Source of the DNA: Streptomyces cellostaticus
GTDB lineage: Bacteria > Actinomycetota > Actinomycetes > Streptomycetales > Streptomycetaceae
Reading direction: 5' to 3'
DNA length: 64,000 nt
NCBI RefSeq assembly: GCF_023630175.1
Contig: NZ_JALLIN010000001.1
Location: 186,001-250,000 of the forward strand
Under the pieces are notes generated by a model. That model did not search any database and had not been told where the DNA came from. It was given only the letters and a program-made list of their open reading frames with translations. This document shows positions 8,459 to 17,908 of this stretch, in pieces. Numbering within the stretch: position 1 is the stretch's first letter; every line of letters begins with the position of its first letter. Made by a program: the position numbers and the translations under genes.

Positions 8459-11400
8459 ATGGCCACTTCGACCACCAACCTGACATCCGCGCCCGACCCG
8501 TCGGTCGCCGGTCAGCCGGTCACCTTCACCGCCGTCGTACAGCCGGAATTAGTCGACGGCCCCGTCCCTACCGGCACCGTCGAGTTCCTCGTCGACGCCG
8601 TGGCCGTCGCGACGGTACCGCTCGACGCGAGCGGCCAGGCCCAGTACACGACCGGCGACCTCGCCGCCGGTCTCCACGCGGTGGAGGCCGACTACGGAGG
8701 GGACGAGGCGAACGACCCGTCCGCGGGCTCGGACACCCAGGAGGTCTCCCTCGCGCAGACCACCACCACGCTGACCTTCGACCCCGAACCCTCGCAGTGC
8801 GGCGAGACGGTGACCTTCACGGCTCAGGTCACGCCCGTCCCCCCGGCCACGGGGACCCCCACCGGTCTGGTGTCCTTCATCGTCAGCGACGACGGCCCGG
8901 TGCTGACCGCCCCGGTGGACGGCGACGGGCAGGCGCAGGTCACCATCGGCGACCTGGACGTCGGCTTCCACCAGGCGGCCGCCTTCTACACCGGTGACGA
9001 GAACTTCGACGCGTCGAACTCTCCCCTGACGCTGCACGTGGTGGAGGAGGCACCCGTCTCGGTCGTCGTCTCGGCGGACCCCGACCCGTCCGTGTGCGGC
9101 CAGTCGGTGGCGCTCTGCGCCACCGTCTCGCCGGTCTCCTCGAGCGTCGGCACCCCGTCGGGCTCGGTGACCTTCACCGGCCCCGGCGGACTCGACGAGA
9201 CGGTGCCACTGGACGCCGGCGGCCAGGCGTGCGTCACCACGAGCACTCTCCAGACCGGCACCGTCACCGCCACGTACGGCGGTGACGGTTGTTACGCGAG
9301 CGGGACGGGCACGACGGACGTGACGGTCGAGCCGGCCATGAGCGCGGTGTCGGTGGTGGTCGATCCGGACCCCTCGGTGTGCGGCCAGCCCGTCACCGTG
9401 TGCGCGACGGTCACCGCCGTCGCACCCGGCAGCGGCACCCCGTCGGGCTCGGTGACCTTCATCGGCCCCGGCGGACTCGACGAGAGGGTGGCACTGGACG
9501 CCGACGGCACCGCGTGCGTCACCACCATCGCACTCGAGAGCGGCACCGTGACCGCCGTCTACGGCGGCGACACGTGCTTCACCGGCTCGGCCGAGAGCGT
9601 CGACATGACCGTCGGTCAGGCCTCCAGCGCTGTGGCGGTGTCGGTGAACCCCGACCCGTCCGTGTGCGGCGAGACGGTCACCGTGTGCGCCACCGTCACC
9701 GCCGTCGCACCCGGCACCGGCACCCCCTCGGGCTCGGTGACCTTCACGGGTCTCGGCGGACCCGACGAGACCGTGCCACTCGACGCCGACGGCACCGCCT
9801 GCGTCACCACCGCCACCCTCCAGACCGGCACCGTCACCGCCGTCTACAACGGCGACGACTGCTTCACCACCTCCACGGGCACGGCGGACGTGGGCGTCAG
9901 CCAGGCCGCGAGCACCACCACCGTCACGGTCGACCCCAACCCGTCCGTCTGCGGCCAGTCCGTGACCGTGTGCGCCACGGTCACCGCCGTCGCACCCGGC
10001 AGCGGCACCCCCTCGGGCTCGGTGACCTTCACCGGCCTCGGCGGACCCGACGAGACCGTGCCACTCGACGCCGACGGCACCGCCTGCGTCACCACCGCCA
10101 CCCTCCAGACCGGCACCGTCACCGCCGTCTACAACGGCGACGACTGCTTCACCACCTCCACGGGCACCACACCCGTCACCGTCAACCAAGCCGCCAGCAC
10201 CACCACCGTCACCGTCGACCCCAACCCCTCCGTCTGCGGCCAACCCGTCACCGTGTGCGCCACCGTCACCGCCGTCGCACCCGGCACCGGCACCCCCTCG
10301 GGCTCGGTGACCTTCACCGCACCCGGCGGACCCGACGAGACCGTGCCACTCGACGCCGACGGCACCGCCTGCGTCACCACCGCCACCCTCCAGACCGGCA
10401 CCGTCACCGCCGTCTACAACGGCGACGACTGCTTCACCACCTCCACGGGCACCACACCCGTCACCGTCAACCAAGCCGCCAGCACCACCACCGTCACCGT
10501 CGACCCCAACCCCTCCGTCTGCGGCCAACCCGTCACCGCCATCGTCACCGTCACCGCCGCCGCCCCCAGCACCGGCACCCCCACGGGCTCGGTGACCCTG
10601 ACCGCACCCGGCGTGAACAGGACACTCACGCTGGACCAGGACGGGACGGCGCACCTGCCCCTGCCCAGCCCCGGCGGTGTCACCGGTGCAACGGTCACCG
10701 CCGTCTACAACGGCGACGGCTGCTTCACCACCTCCACGGGCACCACGTCCATGACCGTCAACCAGGCCGACAGCACCACGACGGTCACGGTCGACCCCAC
10801 CCCCTCCGTCTGCGGCCAACCCGTCACCGTGTGCGCCACCGTCACCGCCGTCGCACCCGGCAGCGGCAGGCCCACCGGAACCGTCACCTTCACCGCACCC
10901 GGCGGACTCAACACCACCGTCCGGCTGGACGTCAATCGCACGGCCTGCGTGACCACCAGCAGCCTCACCAGTGGAACGATCAAGGCCGTCTACAACGGCG
11001 ACGGCTGCTTCACCACCTCCACGGGCACCACACCCGTCACCGTCAGCCAGGCCGCCAGCACCACCACCGTCACCGTCGACCCCACCCCCTCCGTCTGCGG
11101 CCAGCCCGTCACCGTGTGCGCCACCGTCACCGCCGTCGCACCCGGCACCGGCACCCCCTCGGGCTCGGTGACCTTCACCGCACCCGGCGGACTCAACACC
11201 ACCGTCCCGCTGAACGCCGACGGCACCGCCTGCGTGACCAACACGACGCTGGGAACCGGCACCGTCACCGCCGTCTACAACGGCGACGACTGCTTCACCA
11301 CCTCCACGGGCACCACACCCGTCACCGTCGACCAGGCCGCCAGCACCACCACCGTCACGGTCAACCCCAACCCCTCCGTCTGCGGCCAACCCGTCACCGT

Positions 11401-12247
11401 GTGCGCCACCGTCACCGCCGTCGCGCCCGGCACCGGCACCCCCTCGGGCTCGGTGACCTTCACCGCACCCGGCGGACTCAACACCACCGTCCCGCTGAAC
11501 GCCAGTGGCACGGCCTGCGCCACCACCAGCAGCCTCACCGGTGGAACGGTCACGGCCGTCTACAACGGCGACGGCTGCTTCACCACGTCGACCGGGACCA
11601 CGGGCGTGGTGGTGAACAACGCTCCGACCATGACCGTGCTCACGGTCAGTCCCAACCCCGTGGTCTGCGGCCGGCCGGTGACGTACTGCGCCACGGTCAC
11701 CGCCGTCGCACCCGGCACCGGTACCCCCACCGGAACCGTCACCTTCACCGGCCCAGGCGGGTTCGTCCAGACCGTCGCGCTCAGCGCCGGTAGTGCCTGC
11801 GTCACCACCACCGCGGGCGGCAGTGGGACGGTGACCGCCGTCTACAACGGAAACTCCTGCAACAGTCCCTCCGCCGCTACGGCGAACGTGACCGTGAACC
11901 CGGCTCCCACCACGCTGACGGCGGCCTCGGCCCAGATCCGCGTGCGGGCGAACGGCACGTTCGTCATCCCGTCGATGAGCGCCACCCTCAAGGTCACCTC
12001 CAGCGCCGCTCCGCTCGCCGGGCAACTGGTCACCTTCCGCGCGAACACGCCGCTCGCGCCGACGGTCCTGGGGACCGCGCTCACCGACGCCAGCGGGGTG
12101 GCGACACTGGCCCCGCCGGCACTGCCGGTCTCCAGCACGCTGATCACGGCGACGAGCTACACCGCGTCCTTCGCGGGGACGAGTTGCTACGCCCCGTCCT
12201 CCGCGACCGCACCGCTGACGTTCGTCTCCTTCCCCGTCCTTCCCTGA
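8459..12247 (+). CDS. Giant Ig-like repeat protein without signal peptide
   Basis: A 1,262-residue protein built almost entirely of Ig-like (bacterial Big-type) repeats. I count twelve units starting with a PSVCGQPVT-like strand, at a spacing of about 95 residues, plus one divergent C-terminal unit. Most units carry four cysteines in fixed places: SVCGQ, TVCATV, ACVTT and CFTTS. Units in the middle (about 9640-11560) are nearly identical at DNA level. The ATG at 8459 is fixed by AAAGGAG just upstream; the earlier in-frame residues are not signal-like either. No Sec/Tat signal, transmembrane segment or LPxTG sorting motif is visible. Such repeats usually act in surface adhesion or as structural spacers. 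A terminator follows. Confidence 0.88.
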   Translation: MATSTTNLTSAPDPSVAGQPVTFTAVVQPELVDGPVPTGTVEFLVDAVAVATVPLDASGQAQYTTGDLAAGLHAVEADYGGDEANDPSAGSDTQEVSLAQTTTTLTFDPEPSQCGETVTFTAQVTPVPPATGTPTGLVSFIVSDDGPVLTAPVDGDGQAQVTIGDLDVGFHQAAAFYTGDENFDASNSPLTLHVVEEAPVSVVVSADPDPSVCGQSVALCATVSPVSSSVGTPSGSVTFTGPGGLDETVPLDAGGQACVTTSTLQTGTVTATYGGDGCYASGTGTTDVTVEPAMSAVSVVVDPDPSVCGQPVTVCATVTAVAPGSGTPSGSVTFIGPGGLDERVALDADGTACVTTIALESGTVTAVYGGDTCFTGSAESVDMTVGQASSAVAVSVNPDPSVCGETVTVCATVTAVAPGTGTPSGSVTFTGLGGPDETVPLDADGTACVTTATLQTGTVTAVYNGDDCFTTSTGTADVGVSQAASTTTVTVDPNPSVCGQSVTVCATVTAVAPGSGTPSGSVTFTGLGGPDETVPLDADGTACVTTATLQTGTVTAVYNGDDCFTTSTGTTPVTVNQAASTTTVTVDPNPSVCGQPVTVCATVTAVAPGTGTPSGSVTFTAPGGPDETVPLDADGTACVTTATLQTGTVTAVYNGDDCFTTSTGTTPVTVNQAASTTTVTVDPNPSVCGQPVTAIVTVTAAAPSTGTPTGSVTLTAPGVNRTLTLDQDGTAHLPLPSPGGVTGATVTAVYNGDGCFTTSTGTTSMTVNQADSTTTVTVDPTPSVCGQPVTVCATVTAVAPGSGRPTGTVTFTAPGGLNTTVRLDVNRTACVTTSSLTSGTIKAVYNGDGCFTTSTGTTPVTVSQAASTTTVTVDPTPSVCGQPVTVCATVTAVAPGTGTPSGSVTFTAPGGLNTTVPLNADGTACVTNTTLGTGTVTAVYNGDDCFTTSTGTTPVTVDQAASTTTVTVNPNPSVCGQPVTVCATVTAVAPGTGTPSGSVTFTAPGGLNTTVPLNASGTACATTSSLTGGTVTAVYNGDGCFTTSTGTTGVVVNNAPTMTVLTVSPNPVVCGRPVTYCATVTAVAPGTGTPTGTVTFTGPGGFVQTVALSAGSACVTTTAGGSGTVTAVYNGNSCNSPSAATANVTVNPAPTTLTAASAQIRVRANGTFVIPSMSATLKVTSSAAPLAGQLVTFRANTPLAPTVLGTALTDASGVATLAPPALPVSSTLITATSYTASFAGTSCYAPSSATAPLTFVSFPVLP

Positions 12248-12293
12248 CCGGGCGCCGGTGACCGCGCGGGACAACCGCGGGAACCGGGCCACA

Positions 12294-12332
12294 GACCGAA
12301 CCGGGGCGGCGTCCGCGCCCCGGTTCGGTCTC
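12294..12332 (+). terminator. 16-bp stem terminator after the Ig-repeat gene
   Basis: AGACCGAACCGGGGCG at 12294-12309 pairs perfectly with 12317-12332 across a seven-base loop. It begins 47 bases after the stop of the Ig-repeat gene. The rest of the gap up to 12554 holds the promoter region of the LuxR gene; no other feature is seen there. Confidence 0.8.
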
Positions 12333-12554
12333 GTTCACGGCCCCGTCGCAACGAGGGCGGTCGGAGCCGCCGCCGACCCGAGGCGGCCCGGCATGCTCGC
12401 CGAGTACCGGGCGACGGGCGGTCGCCGAGTCCAGGAACCCGCCGGTCCCGAACGCCCCCACGCCCACCCCACACCCACCCCTCGCCCGCGGCGCCGTCGT
12501 ACGGAACCGCGGCACCGGCAGGGGTGTTGGGACGTTCGGGGTATTTTCGACCTC

Positions 12555-15317
12555 ATGATCATGACGGGGCGCCGATCGGAACGAGCCGAGCTGGACCGCC
12601 TGCTCGATGACGTCCGGACCGGGATGAGCGGTGTCCTCGTGCTCCGCGGCGACGCCGGGATCGGCAAGACGGCGCTGCTGGACCACGCGGTCGCCTCGGC
12701 CTCGCCCATGCGCGTGACCCGGCTCGACGGCGTGGAGTCCGAACAGGAGCTCGGCTTCGCCGCCCTGCACCGCATCGTGCTGCCGTTCCTGGACCTGCGC
12801 CTGGAACTTCCCGCCCCGCAGCTCGCCGCCCTGGAGACGGCGTTCGGCATGGCGGCCGGGAGTGCTCCCGACCGCTTTCTGGTGGGGCTGGCCGTCCTCA
12901 CTCTCATGGCCGGTGCCGCCCGGCGGCAACCGCTTCTCGTGGTGTGCGACGACGCCCAGTGGGTGGACCAGGAGTCCCTGGACGTATTGGCGTTCGTGGG
13001 GCGCCGTCTGCACGCCGACGGCATGGGCATGCTGTTCGCACTGCGCGACGAGCACGCTTCCGGCGCCGTGCTGGCGGGCCTGCCCGAGCTGCGGATACAC
13101 GGGTTGCCGGAGTCCGACGCCCGGGCCCTGCTGACCGAACACCTCGACCCCACGACCGCCCCGGCCCTCCAGGAACGGATCATCGCCGAGTCCGCGGGGA
13201 ACCCGCTGGCACTCCGCGAACTGGCCCGCAGCGCCCGCACCCTGCAGGCGGGTGCGATCGCCACGCCGCTGCCGGTCAGCCGCAGCCTGGAGGCCCGGTT
13301 CCTGCAACGCTTCCGGCAACTCACGGCACTGAGCCGGAGCACGGTGCTGATGGTCGCGGCCGACGCCACCGGCGACCGGGACCTGGTCCGCCGCGCGCTG
13401 GACCGTCAGACCCCGTCGGCCTCCGGCGAGATCGACGCCGCCTTCGAGGAGGCCGAGCGCGCCGACGTGCTCGCCGTGCACACCGGGCCCGCCGGCTCTC
13501 CGTTCCGGCACCCCCTGATCCGTTCCGCCGTGTACACGGGGGCGAGCAGGGCGGAACGCCGCGCCGCCCATGCCGCTCTGGCCGCCGTCACCGACCCGCT
13601 GACCGATCCGGACCGGCGTGCCTGGCACCTGGCCTCCGCCGCCGAGGGGCCCGACGAAGGCGTGGCGGCGGAACTCCAGGTACGCGCCGAACGCGCCAAG
13701 GACAACGGCGGATACCTCGCCCGCGCCGCCTTCCTCCACCGCGCGGCGGAACTCACCGGGGACGCCGTCTCACGCTCCACCCGTCTGCTGGAGGCCTGTG
13801 CCGCGACCCTCATGGCCGGGTCCCCCCACCGGGGCGAGGAACTGCTCGCGCTCCTGGGGCCCGGCCCCGGCCTCCCGGTCCTGCGGGCCCATGCCGACCG
13901 CCTGCGGGGCCTGGTGCACGTGATGGTCGGCAAGGAGGGCGCCGTCGCCCTGCTGCACCAGGCCGCTCTGGCCCTGTCGGACCGCGACCCGCACGGCTGC
14001 CGCGACGCCCTGCTCGAAGCCGTCGACGCGGCGATCGTCGTCCCCCGGCTCGGCCCGGGCGCGAGCATCACCCGGGTCGCCCGCACCGCGTTGGCGGTCC
14101 GCGGCAGCCGGAGCGGCCCCCTGGGGGACTCCCAGGACCCCGCCGACCTCCTGCTGGACGGTCACGCGCGGCTCGTGGCGCTCGGCCACGCCGAGGCGGC
14201 CCACGTGCTGAAGGCCGCGCTCACGGCCATGAGGGCGCCGGGCGCCGAACACGGCGGGGCGGTCCGCTGGAGCCTGCTCGGCATGCTCGCGGCGATCGAG
14301 ACCTGGGACATCGACGCGCTGTCGGAGTGCGGACGGCGCTACGCCGACGCGGCCCGCGCGCACGGCGCCCTGCGGATGCTCCAGATCGCCGCGCACGCCA
14401 ATGCCACGGCGGAGGTGTTCCGCGGCGACCTGGCCACCGCTCAGCTCCACTTCGCCGAGTTCAAGGACGTGGCCGACGCGACCGGTGCCGATCCCCGCTT
14501 CTCGCACCCCACGGACGCCATGCTGCACGGCTGGCGCGGCGACGAGGCGGCCACCCTGGCAGCGGTACGGGCCCAGCGGGACCTCTATCCCGAACAGCCC
14601 GGCGGCATCGCGGTGCAACTGGTCAGAGCCGCCACCGTCGTACTCGGGCTCGGCCAGGGCCGCTATCCCGACGCCGAGGCGGCGGCGCGCCCGGTCCTCG
14701 ACGACCCGCCTCCGCACGGCGCGGGCCTCGTACTGCCCGGGCTCGTCGAGGCGGCGGCCCGCATCCACGACACCGGCCTGGCCGAACGGGCCCTGGACGA
14801 GCTCGCCGAGCGGGCCGAGGCCGCCGGCACCCCTTGGGCGCTCGGGCTGCTCGCCCGCAGTCGTGCCCTCCTGGCGACCGGCGCCGCCGCCGAGGACTTC
14901 TTCCGTGACGCGCTCGCCCACCTCGGCCCGACCCCACTGGGCACGGAGAAGGCCCACACCCGTCTGCTCTACGGGGAGTGGCTGCGACGGCGACGGCGCC
15001 CTACGGAGGCGCGGGCGCATCTGCGGGCGGCCCACGAGGCGTTCGCCCGGATGGGCGCGGCCGCCTTCGCGGAACGGGCCCGGCTGGAACTGCGGGCCAC
15101 GGGCGAGCGGCCGCGACGACATGGCACCGGAGCGCCCGGCCACCTCACCCCGCAGGAGACCCGGATCGCGCGGATGGCCGCGGACGGAGCCACCAACCAG
15201 GAGATCGCCACACACCTGTTCCTCAGCGCGAGCACCGTCGAGTACCACCTGGGCAAGGTCTTCCGGAAGCTCGGCATCACGTCTCGCAGGCACCTGCGCA
15301 CCGCCCTTCCCGGGTGA
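12555..15317 (+). CDS. Large ATP-binding LuxR-family (LAL) regulator
   Basis: A 920-residue LAL-type transcriptional regulator. The N-terminal AAA/NB-ARC-like ATPase has Walker A RGDAGIGKTALL (~residues 33-44) and Walker B LLVVCDDAQW (~130). A long helical TPR-like middle follows. The C-terminal LuxR/GerE helix-turn-helix (~855-915) contains LTPQETRIARMAADGATNQE and STVEYHLGKVFRKLGI. These proteins are activators that switch on in response to ligand and ATP. ATG at 12555 is chosen because the ATPase domain begins immediately (GRRSERAELDRLLDD); no clear ribosome binding site is present, so the mRNA may be leaderless. The target is unknown. It sits alone between the Ig-repeat gene and the Endo H gene. 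Confidence 0.9.
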   Translation: MIMTGRRSERAELDRLLDDVRTGMSGVLVLRGDAGIGKTALLDHAVASASPMRVTRLDGVESEQELGFAALHRIVLPFLDLRLELPAPQLAALETAFGMAAGSAPDRFLVGLAVLTLMAGAARRQPLLVVCDDAQWVDQESLDVLAFVGRRLHADGMGMLFALRDEHASGAVLAGLPELRIHGLPESDARALLTEHLDPTTAPALQERIIAESAGNPLALRELARSARTLQAGAIATPLPVSRSLEARFLQRFRQLTALSRSTVLMVAADATGDRDLVRRALDRQTPSASGEIDAAFEEAERADVLAVHTGPAGSPFRHPLIRSAVYTGASRAERRAAHAALAAVTDPLTDPDRRAWHLASAAEGPDEGVAAELQVRAERAKDNGGYLARAAFLHRAAELTGDAVSRSTRLLEACAATLMAGSPHRGEELLALLGPGPGLPVLRAHADRLRGLVHVMVGKEGAVALLHQAALALSDRDPHGCRDALLEAVDAAIVVPRLGPGASITRVARTALAVRGSRSGPLGDSQDPADLLLDGHARLVALGHAEAAHVLKAALTAMRAPGAEHGGAVRWSLLGMLAAIETWDIDALSECGRRYADAARAHGALRMLQIAAHANATAEVFRGDLATAQLHFAEFKDVADATGADPRFSHPTDAMLHGWRGDEAATLAAVRAQRDLYPEQPGGIAVQLVRAATVVLGLGQGRYPDAEAAARPVLDDPPPHGAGLVLPGLVEAAARIHDTGLAERALDELAERAEAAGTPWALGLLARSRALLATGAAAEDFFRDALAHLGPTPLGTEKAHTRLLYGEWLRRRRRPTEARAHLRAAHEAFARMGAAAFAERARLELRATGERPRRHGTGAPGHLTPQETRIARMAADGATNQEIATHLFLSASTVEYHLGKVFRKLGITSRRHLRTALPG

Positions 15318-15680
15318 CCCCGGACGGGCGCGGCCGGCAGTGGCGGGTCACACACCCGCCCCGGTCGCCGTCCCGGCCGGCCTCGACCCTCCGGTTCCAT
15401 GCGCATCGCGTCGCCGCCGTTCGTGCGCGAGGCTCCCGGGGTCATGAGCTCGCCCGGTCTCCCGGTCTCCCGGTCTCCCGCGGGATCTTCTCGGCCATTG
15501 TCCGGCATGGGTGAACTCCTTCTCGGCCGGGAGGTTGTGTCCTACAGGGATGTCGTGAAGAGTTCGCGCACGGTTCCCGGGACCCGGTCACAGCAGTCGA
15601 TCTCCCGGGGCCCGTCAGGAACCCGCTCGGCGCCCGCGAACGGACCGGGCGCCAACCAGACGATGGGAGAACGACCAACC
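15318..15680. promoter_or_regulatory. Upstream region of the Endo H gene
   Basis: These 363 bases hold no credible gene. At 15453-15480 there is a short tandem repeat of CCCGGTCT in three direct copies plus a half. The Endo H ribosome binding site (GGGAGA at 15665-15670) lies at the right end. The LuxR gene transcript should end near the left edge, but I see no strong hairpin there. Promoter elements cannot be assigned with confidence. Confidence 0.4.
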
Positions 15681-16601
15681 ATGTCCCTTCAGTTACGGAA
15701 CAGAGGCCGGACGGCCGCCCTGGCGATCTGGGCCGTCACAGCCCTCGCCTTCGGCACGACCGGAGCCGCGGCGGCCCCTGCTCCCGCTCCCGCTCCCGCC
15801 AAGCAGGGTCCGACCTCGGTGGCCTACGTCGAGGTGAACAGCAACAGCATGCTCAACGTCGGCAAGTACACGCTCGCCGACGGCGGCGGCAACGCCTTCG
15901 ACGTCGCCCTGATCTTCGCGGCGAACATCAACTACGACACGACCACGAAGGCGGCGTGTCTGTACTTCAACGAGAACGTGCAGCGCGTCCTCGACAACGC
16001 CGCCACGGAGATACGGCCGTTGCAGCGGCAGGGCATCAAGGTCGTGCTCTCGGTGCTCGGCAACCACCAGGGCGCGGGATTCGCCAACTTCACCTCGCAG
16101 GAGGCTGCTTCGGCGTTCGCGCAGGAGATGTCCGAGGCCGTGGCCACGTACGGTCTCGACGGCATCGACTTCGACGACGAATACGCCGAGTACGGCAACA
16201 ACGGCACGAGTCAGCCCAACGCCAGCTCGTTCGTGAACCTGGTGACGGCCCTGCGGGCGGACATGCCGGACAAGATCATCAGCCTCTACAACATCGGCCC
16301 GGCGGCGTCGCGGCTGTCCTACGGCGGCGTCGACATCTCCTCCACGTTCGACTACGCCTGGAACCCGTACTACGGCACCTGGCAGGTCCCCGGCGTCGCA
16401 CTGCCCAAGTCACGGCTGTCACCGGCGGCCGTCGAGATCGGCCGCACCTCACGGAGCACGGTCGCCGGCCTCGCCCGCCGCACCGTCAGCGAGGGATACG
16501 GGGTCTATCTGACGTACAACCTGGACGGCACCGATCGAAGCGCCGACGTCTCCGCGTTCACCAGGGAGTTGTACGGCAGTGACGCCGTCTACACGCCGTA
16601 G
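15681..16601 (+). CDS. endoH: Secreted endo-beta-N-acetylglucosaminidase H
   Basis: A 306-residue secreted GH18-family glycosidase closely resembling Streptomyces plicatus Endo H. It should cleave the chitobiose core of high-mannose N-glycans. A signal peptide with Arg-rich start, hydrophobic core and Ala-rich end covers about residues 1-38, followed by a short Pro/Ala linker. The catalytic DGxDxDxE motif is DGIDFDDEYAEYG, placing the Asp/Glu pair at D165 and E167. Long stretches such as GPTSVAYVEVN and IISLYNIGPAASRLSYGGVD match Endo H as I remember it. The ATG follows GGGAGA by ten bases. The length fits the known enzyme (about 313 residues as precursor), so it appears intact. Confidence 0.95.
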   Translation: MSLQLRNRGRTAALAIWAVTALAFGTTGAAAAPAPAPAPAKQGPTSVAYVEVNSNSMLNVGKYTLADGGGNAFDVALIFAANINYDTTTKAACLYFNENVQRVLDNAATEIRPLQRQGIKVVLSVLGNHQGAGFANFTSQEAASAFAQEMSEAVATYGLDGIDFDDEYAEYGNNGTSQPNASSFVNLVTALRADMPDKIISLYNIGPAASRLSYGGVDISSTFDYAWNPYYGTWQVPGVALPKSRLSPAAVEIGRTSRSTVAGLARRTVSEGYGVYLTYNLDGTDRSADVSAFTRELYGSDAVYTP

Positions 16602-16755
16602 GGCACCCGCACGCTCCGCCCGGACGCCCGGCGCCACGAACACCGCCGGACCGGTGACGTGATCCACCCGCACTCGGCGAGCCCGCCTCGTCCCACTGCA
16701 TCACGATCCATGGGGCCACGCGCCGACAACGATGTCAGCGCGTGACTCGCACGTC

Positions 16756-16786
16756 CGCCTGCCGCCCCGCGACGGGGCGGCAGGCG
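16756..16786. terminator. Bidirectional terminator between convergent genes
   Basis: A 14-bp GC stem (16756-16769 with 16773-16786, core GCCTGCCGCCCCG) and a three-base CGA loop. It lies between the convergent Endo H and PaaX-like genes. The rest of the 338-base gap (16602-16939) shows no credible gene. Confidence 0.75.
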
Positions 16787-16939
16787 CCCCCTTCCTCACG
16801 TCTCGACCGCCGGTGGATCCCCGCGCGGACCAGCAGCCGGTGCCGCGCCGGGCGGCCACCGGGGCGGCGAACGTCGTGATCCTGGCCCCGCGGACAAGCC
16901 GGCCGGCCACTCCCGCCCCCTCCCCGGCGGCCGCCGCCG

Positions 16940-17908
16940 TCAGTGGGACCGGCCCTCCCCCGCCGGGGCCGGCAGGCCGGCGCGGCCGCTCCTCGTGGCG
17001 GGCCGCCCGCCGTCCGCGGGGCGCAGCGCGTCGGAGTAGAGAGCGAACAGACGAAGGGCGGGAGTGCCGTCCGCGCGGGGGCCCTGCCGCAGCCGCTTCC
17101 AGCAGTCGGCGGCCAGGCTGCGGGCGCGGGCCCCGGGCCACGGTTGCGGCAGCAGTTCCGGGGGCAGGAGGGGGTCGGGTCGCATCGCGGCGGAGAAGTG
17201 GGCGGCGAGTTCGACGGCAGCGGTGAGCCGCCCGGCGTCCGACGGGCCCGGCGCCTCGGCGAGCCGGGCCAGGCAGCCTTCGGCGTAGGCGGCCAGGTGG
17301 CCGTACCGCCCGGCGATCTCGGTGAGCGGCCACAGTGCGGCGGCCAGGGCCCGCGGATCGGTGACCTCGCCGATGCGCAGGTCGGTGCTGGTGAAGTGGG
17401 TGAGGCTGTCCAGGACACCGAGGTGCCGCGCCAGCGGGTCGACGAGCTCGGTGACGGGGTTGGCGGTGACGTACAGACCGCTTTGGACGGGTGCGGCGCC
17501 GAGGTGGAGGAGGTGCTCGCGCAGGGCGTCGCGGGCGGTGCGGCGCGACTCGGGAACGGCGAAGGCGAACAGGTGCCACGCGCCGTCCCACGGGGCGAGT
17601 CCGGCGTCCTGCCGGTAGGCGTGACGGACGTAGGCGGCGTCGGGCGCCAGGGAGCCGGTCACGTCGGTCACCGCGTGCAGCGTGGCCCTGCGGCCGCGGC
17701 CCTCCTGCGTGAACCGGCCTTCCGCGACCAGACGTTTGACGCAGAGCCTGATCTGCTGGTGGCTCATGCCGAGCAGGTCGGCGACGTCGTAGAGCTCGCC
17801 GGCGTCGACGGTGCCGTCCTCGCGGACCAGGGCGTGGACGACCAGCCGGGTGGGGATCTCGGGCCGATCGGCCCCGCCGGTGGCACGGGCGGCGGCAGGG
17901 GTGCTCAT
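16940..17908 (-). CDS. PaaX-like transcriptional regulator
   Basis: A 322-residue regulator resembling the PaaX family. A winged-helix DNA-binding domain occupies ~20-95 (RLVVHALVREDGTV and DLLGMSHQQIRLCVKRLVAEG). Central and C-terminal PaaX-like regions follow; WDGAWHLFAFAVPESRRTAR and LLHLGAAPVQSGLYV are typical. PaaX-type proteins are usually repressors of catabolic genes that respond to acyl-CoA ligands. The gene overlaps the end of the GNAT gene by four bases (ATGA), so the two are translationally coupled. The likely operator is the AT-rich inverted-repeat region at 18600-18657. The C-terminal ~25 residues are low-complexity. Confidence 0.82.
   Translation of the reverse strand: MSTPAAARATGGADRPEIPTRLVVHALVREDGTVDAGELYDVADLLGMSHQQIRLCVKRLVAEGRFTQEGRGRRATLHAVTDVTGSLAPDAAYVRHAYRQDAGLAPWDGAWHLFAFAVPESRRTARDALREHLLHLGAAPVQSGLYVTANPVTELVDPLARHLGVLDSLTHFTSTDLRIGEVTDPRALAAALWPLTEIAGRYGHLAAYAEGCLARLAEAPGPSDAGRLTAAVELAAHFSAAMRPDPLLPPELLPQPWPGARARSLAADCWKRLRQGPRADGTPALRLFALYSDALRPADGGRPATRSGRAGLPAPAGEGRSH

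Noticed and set aside
9600..11600. CRISPR-like regular repeats
   Set aside because: The 285-base units are in-frame protein-coding repeats without short repeat/spacer structure.
8549..12292. A 1,247-codon minus-strand frame across the Ig-repeat gene
   Set aside because: It is a Gly/Asp-rich translation of the repeated complement and has no domain signatures.
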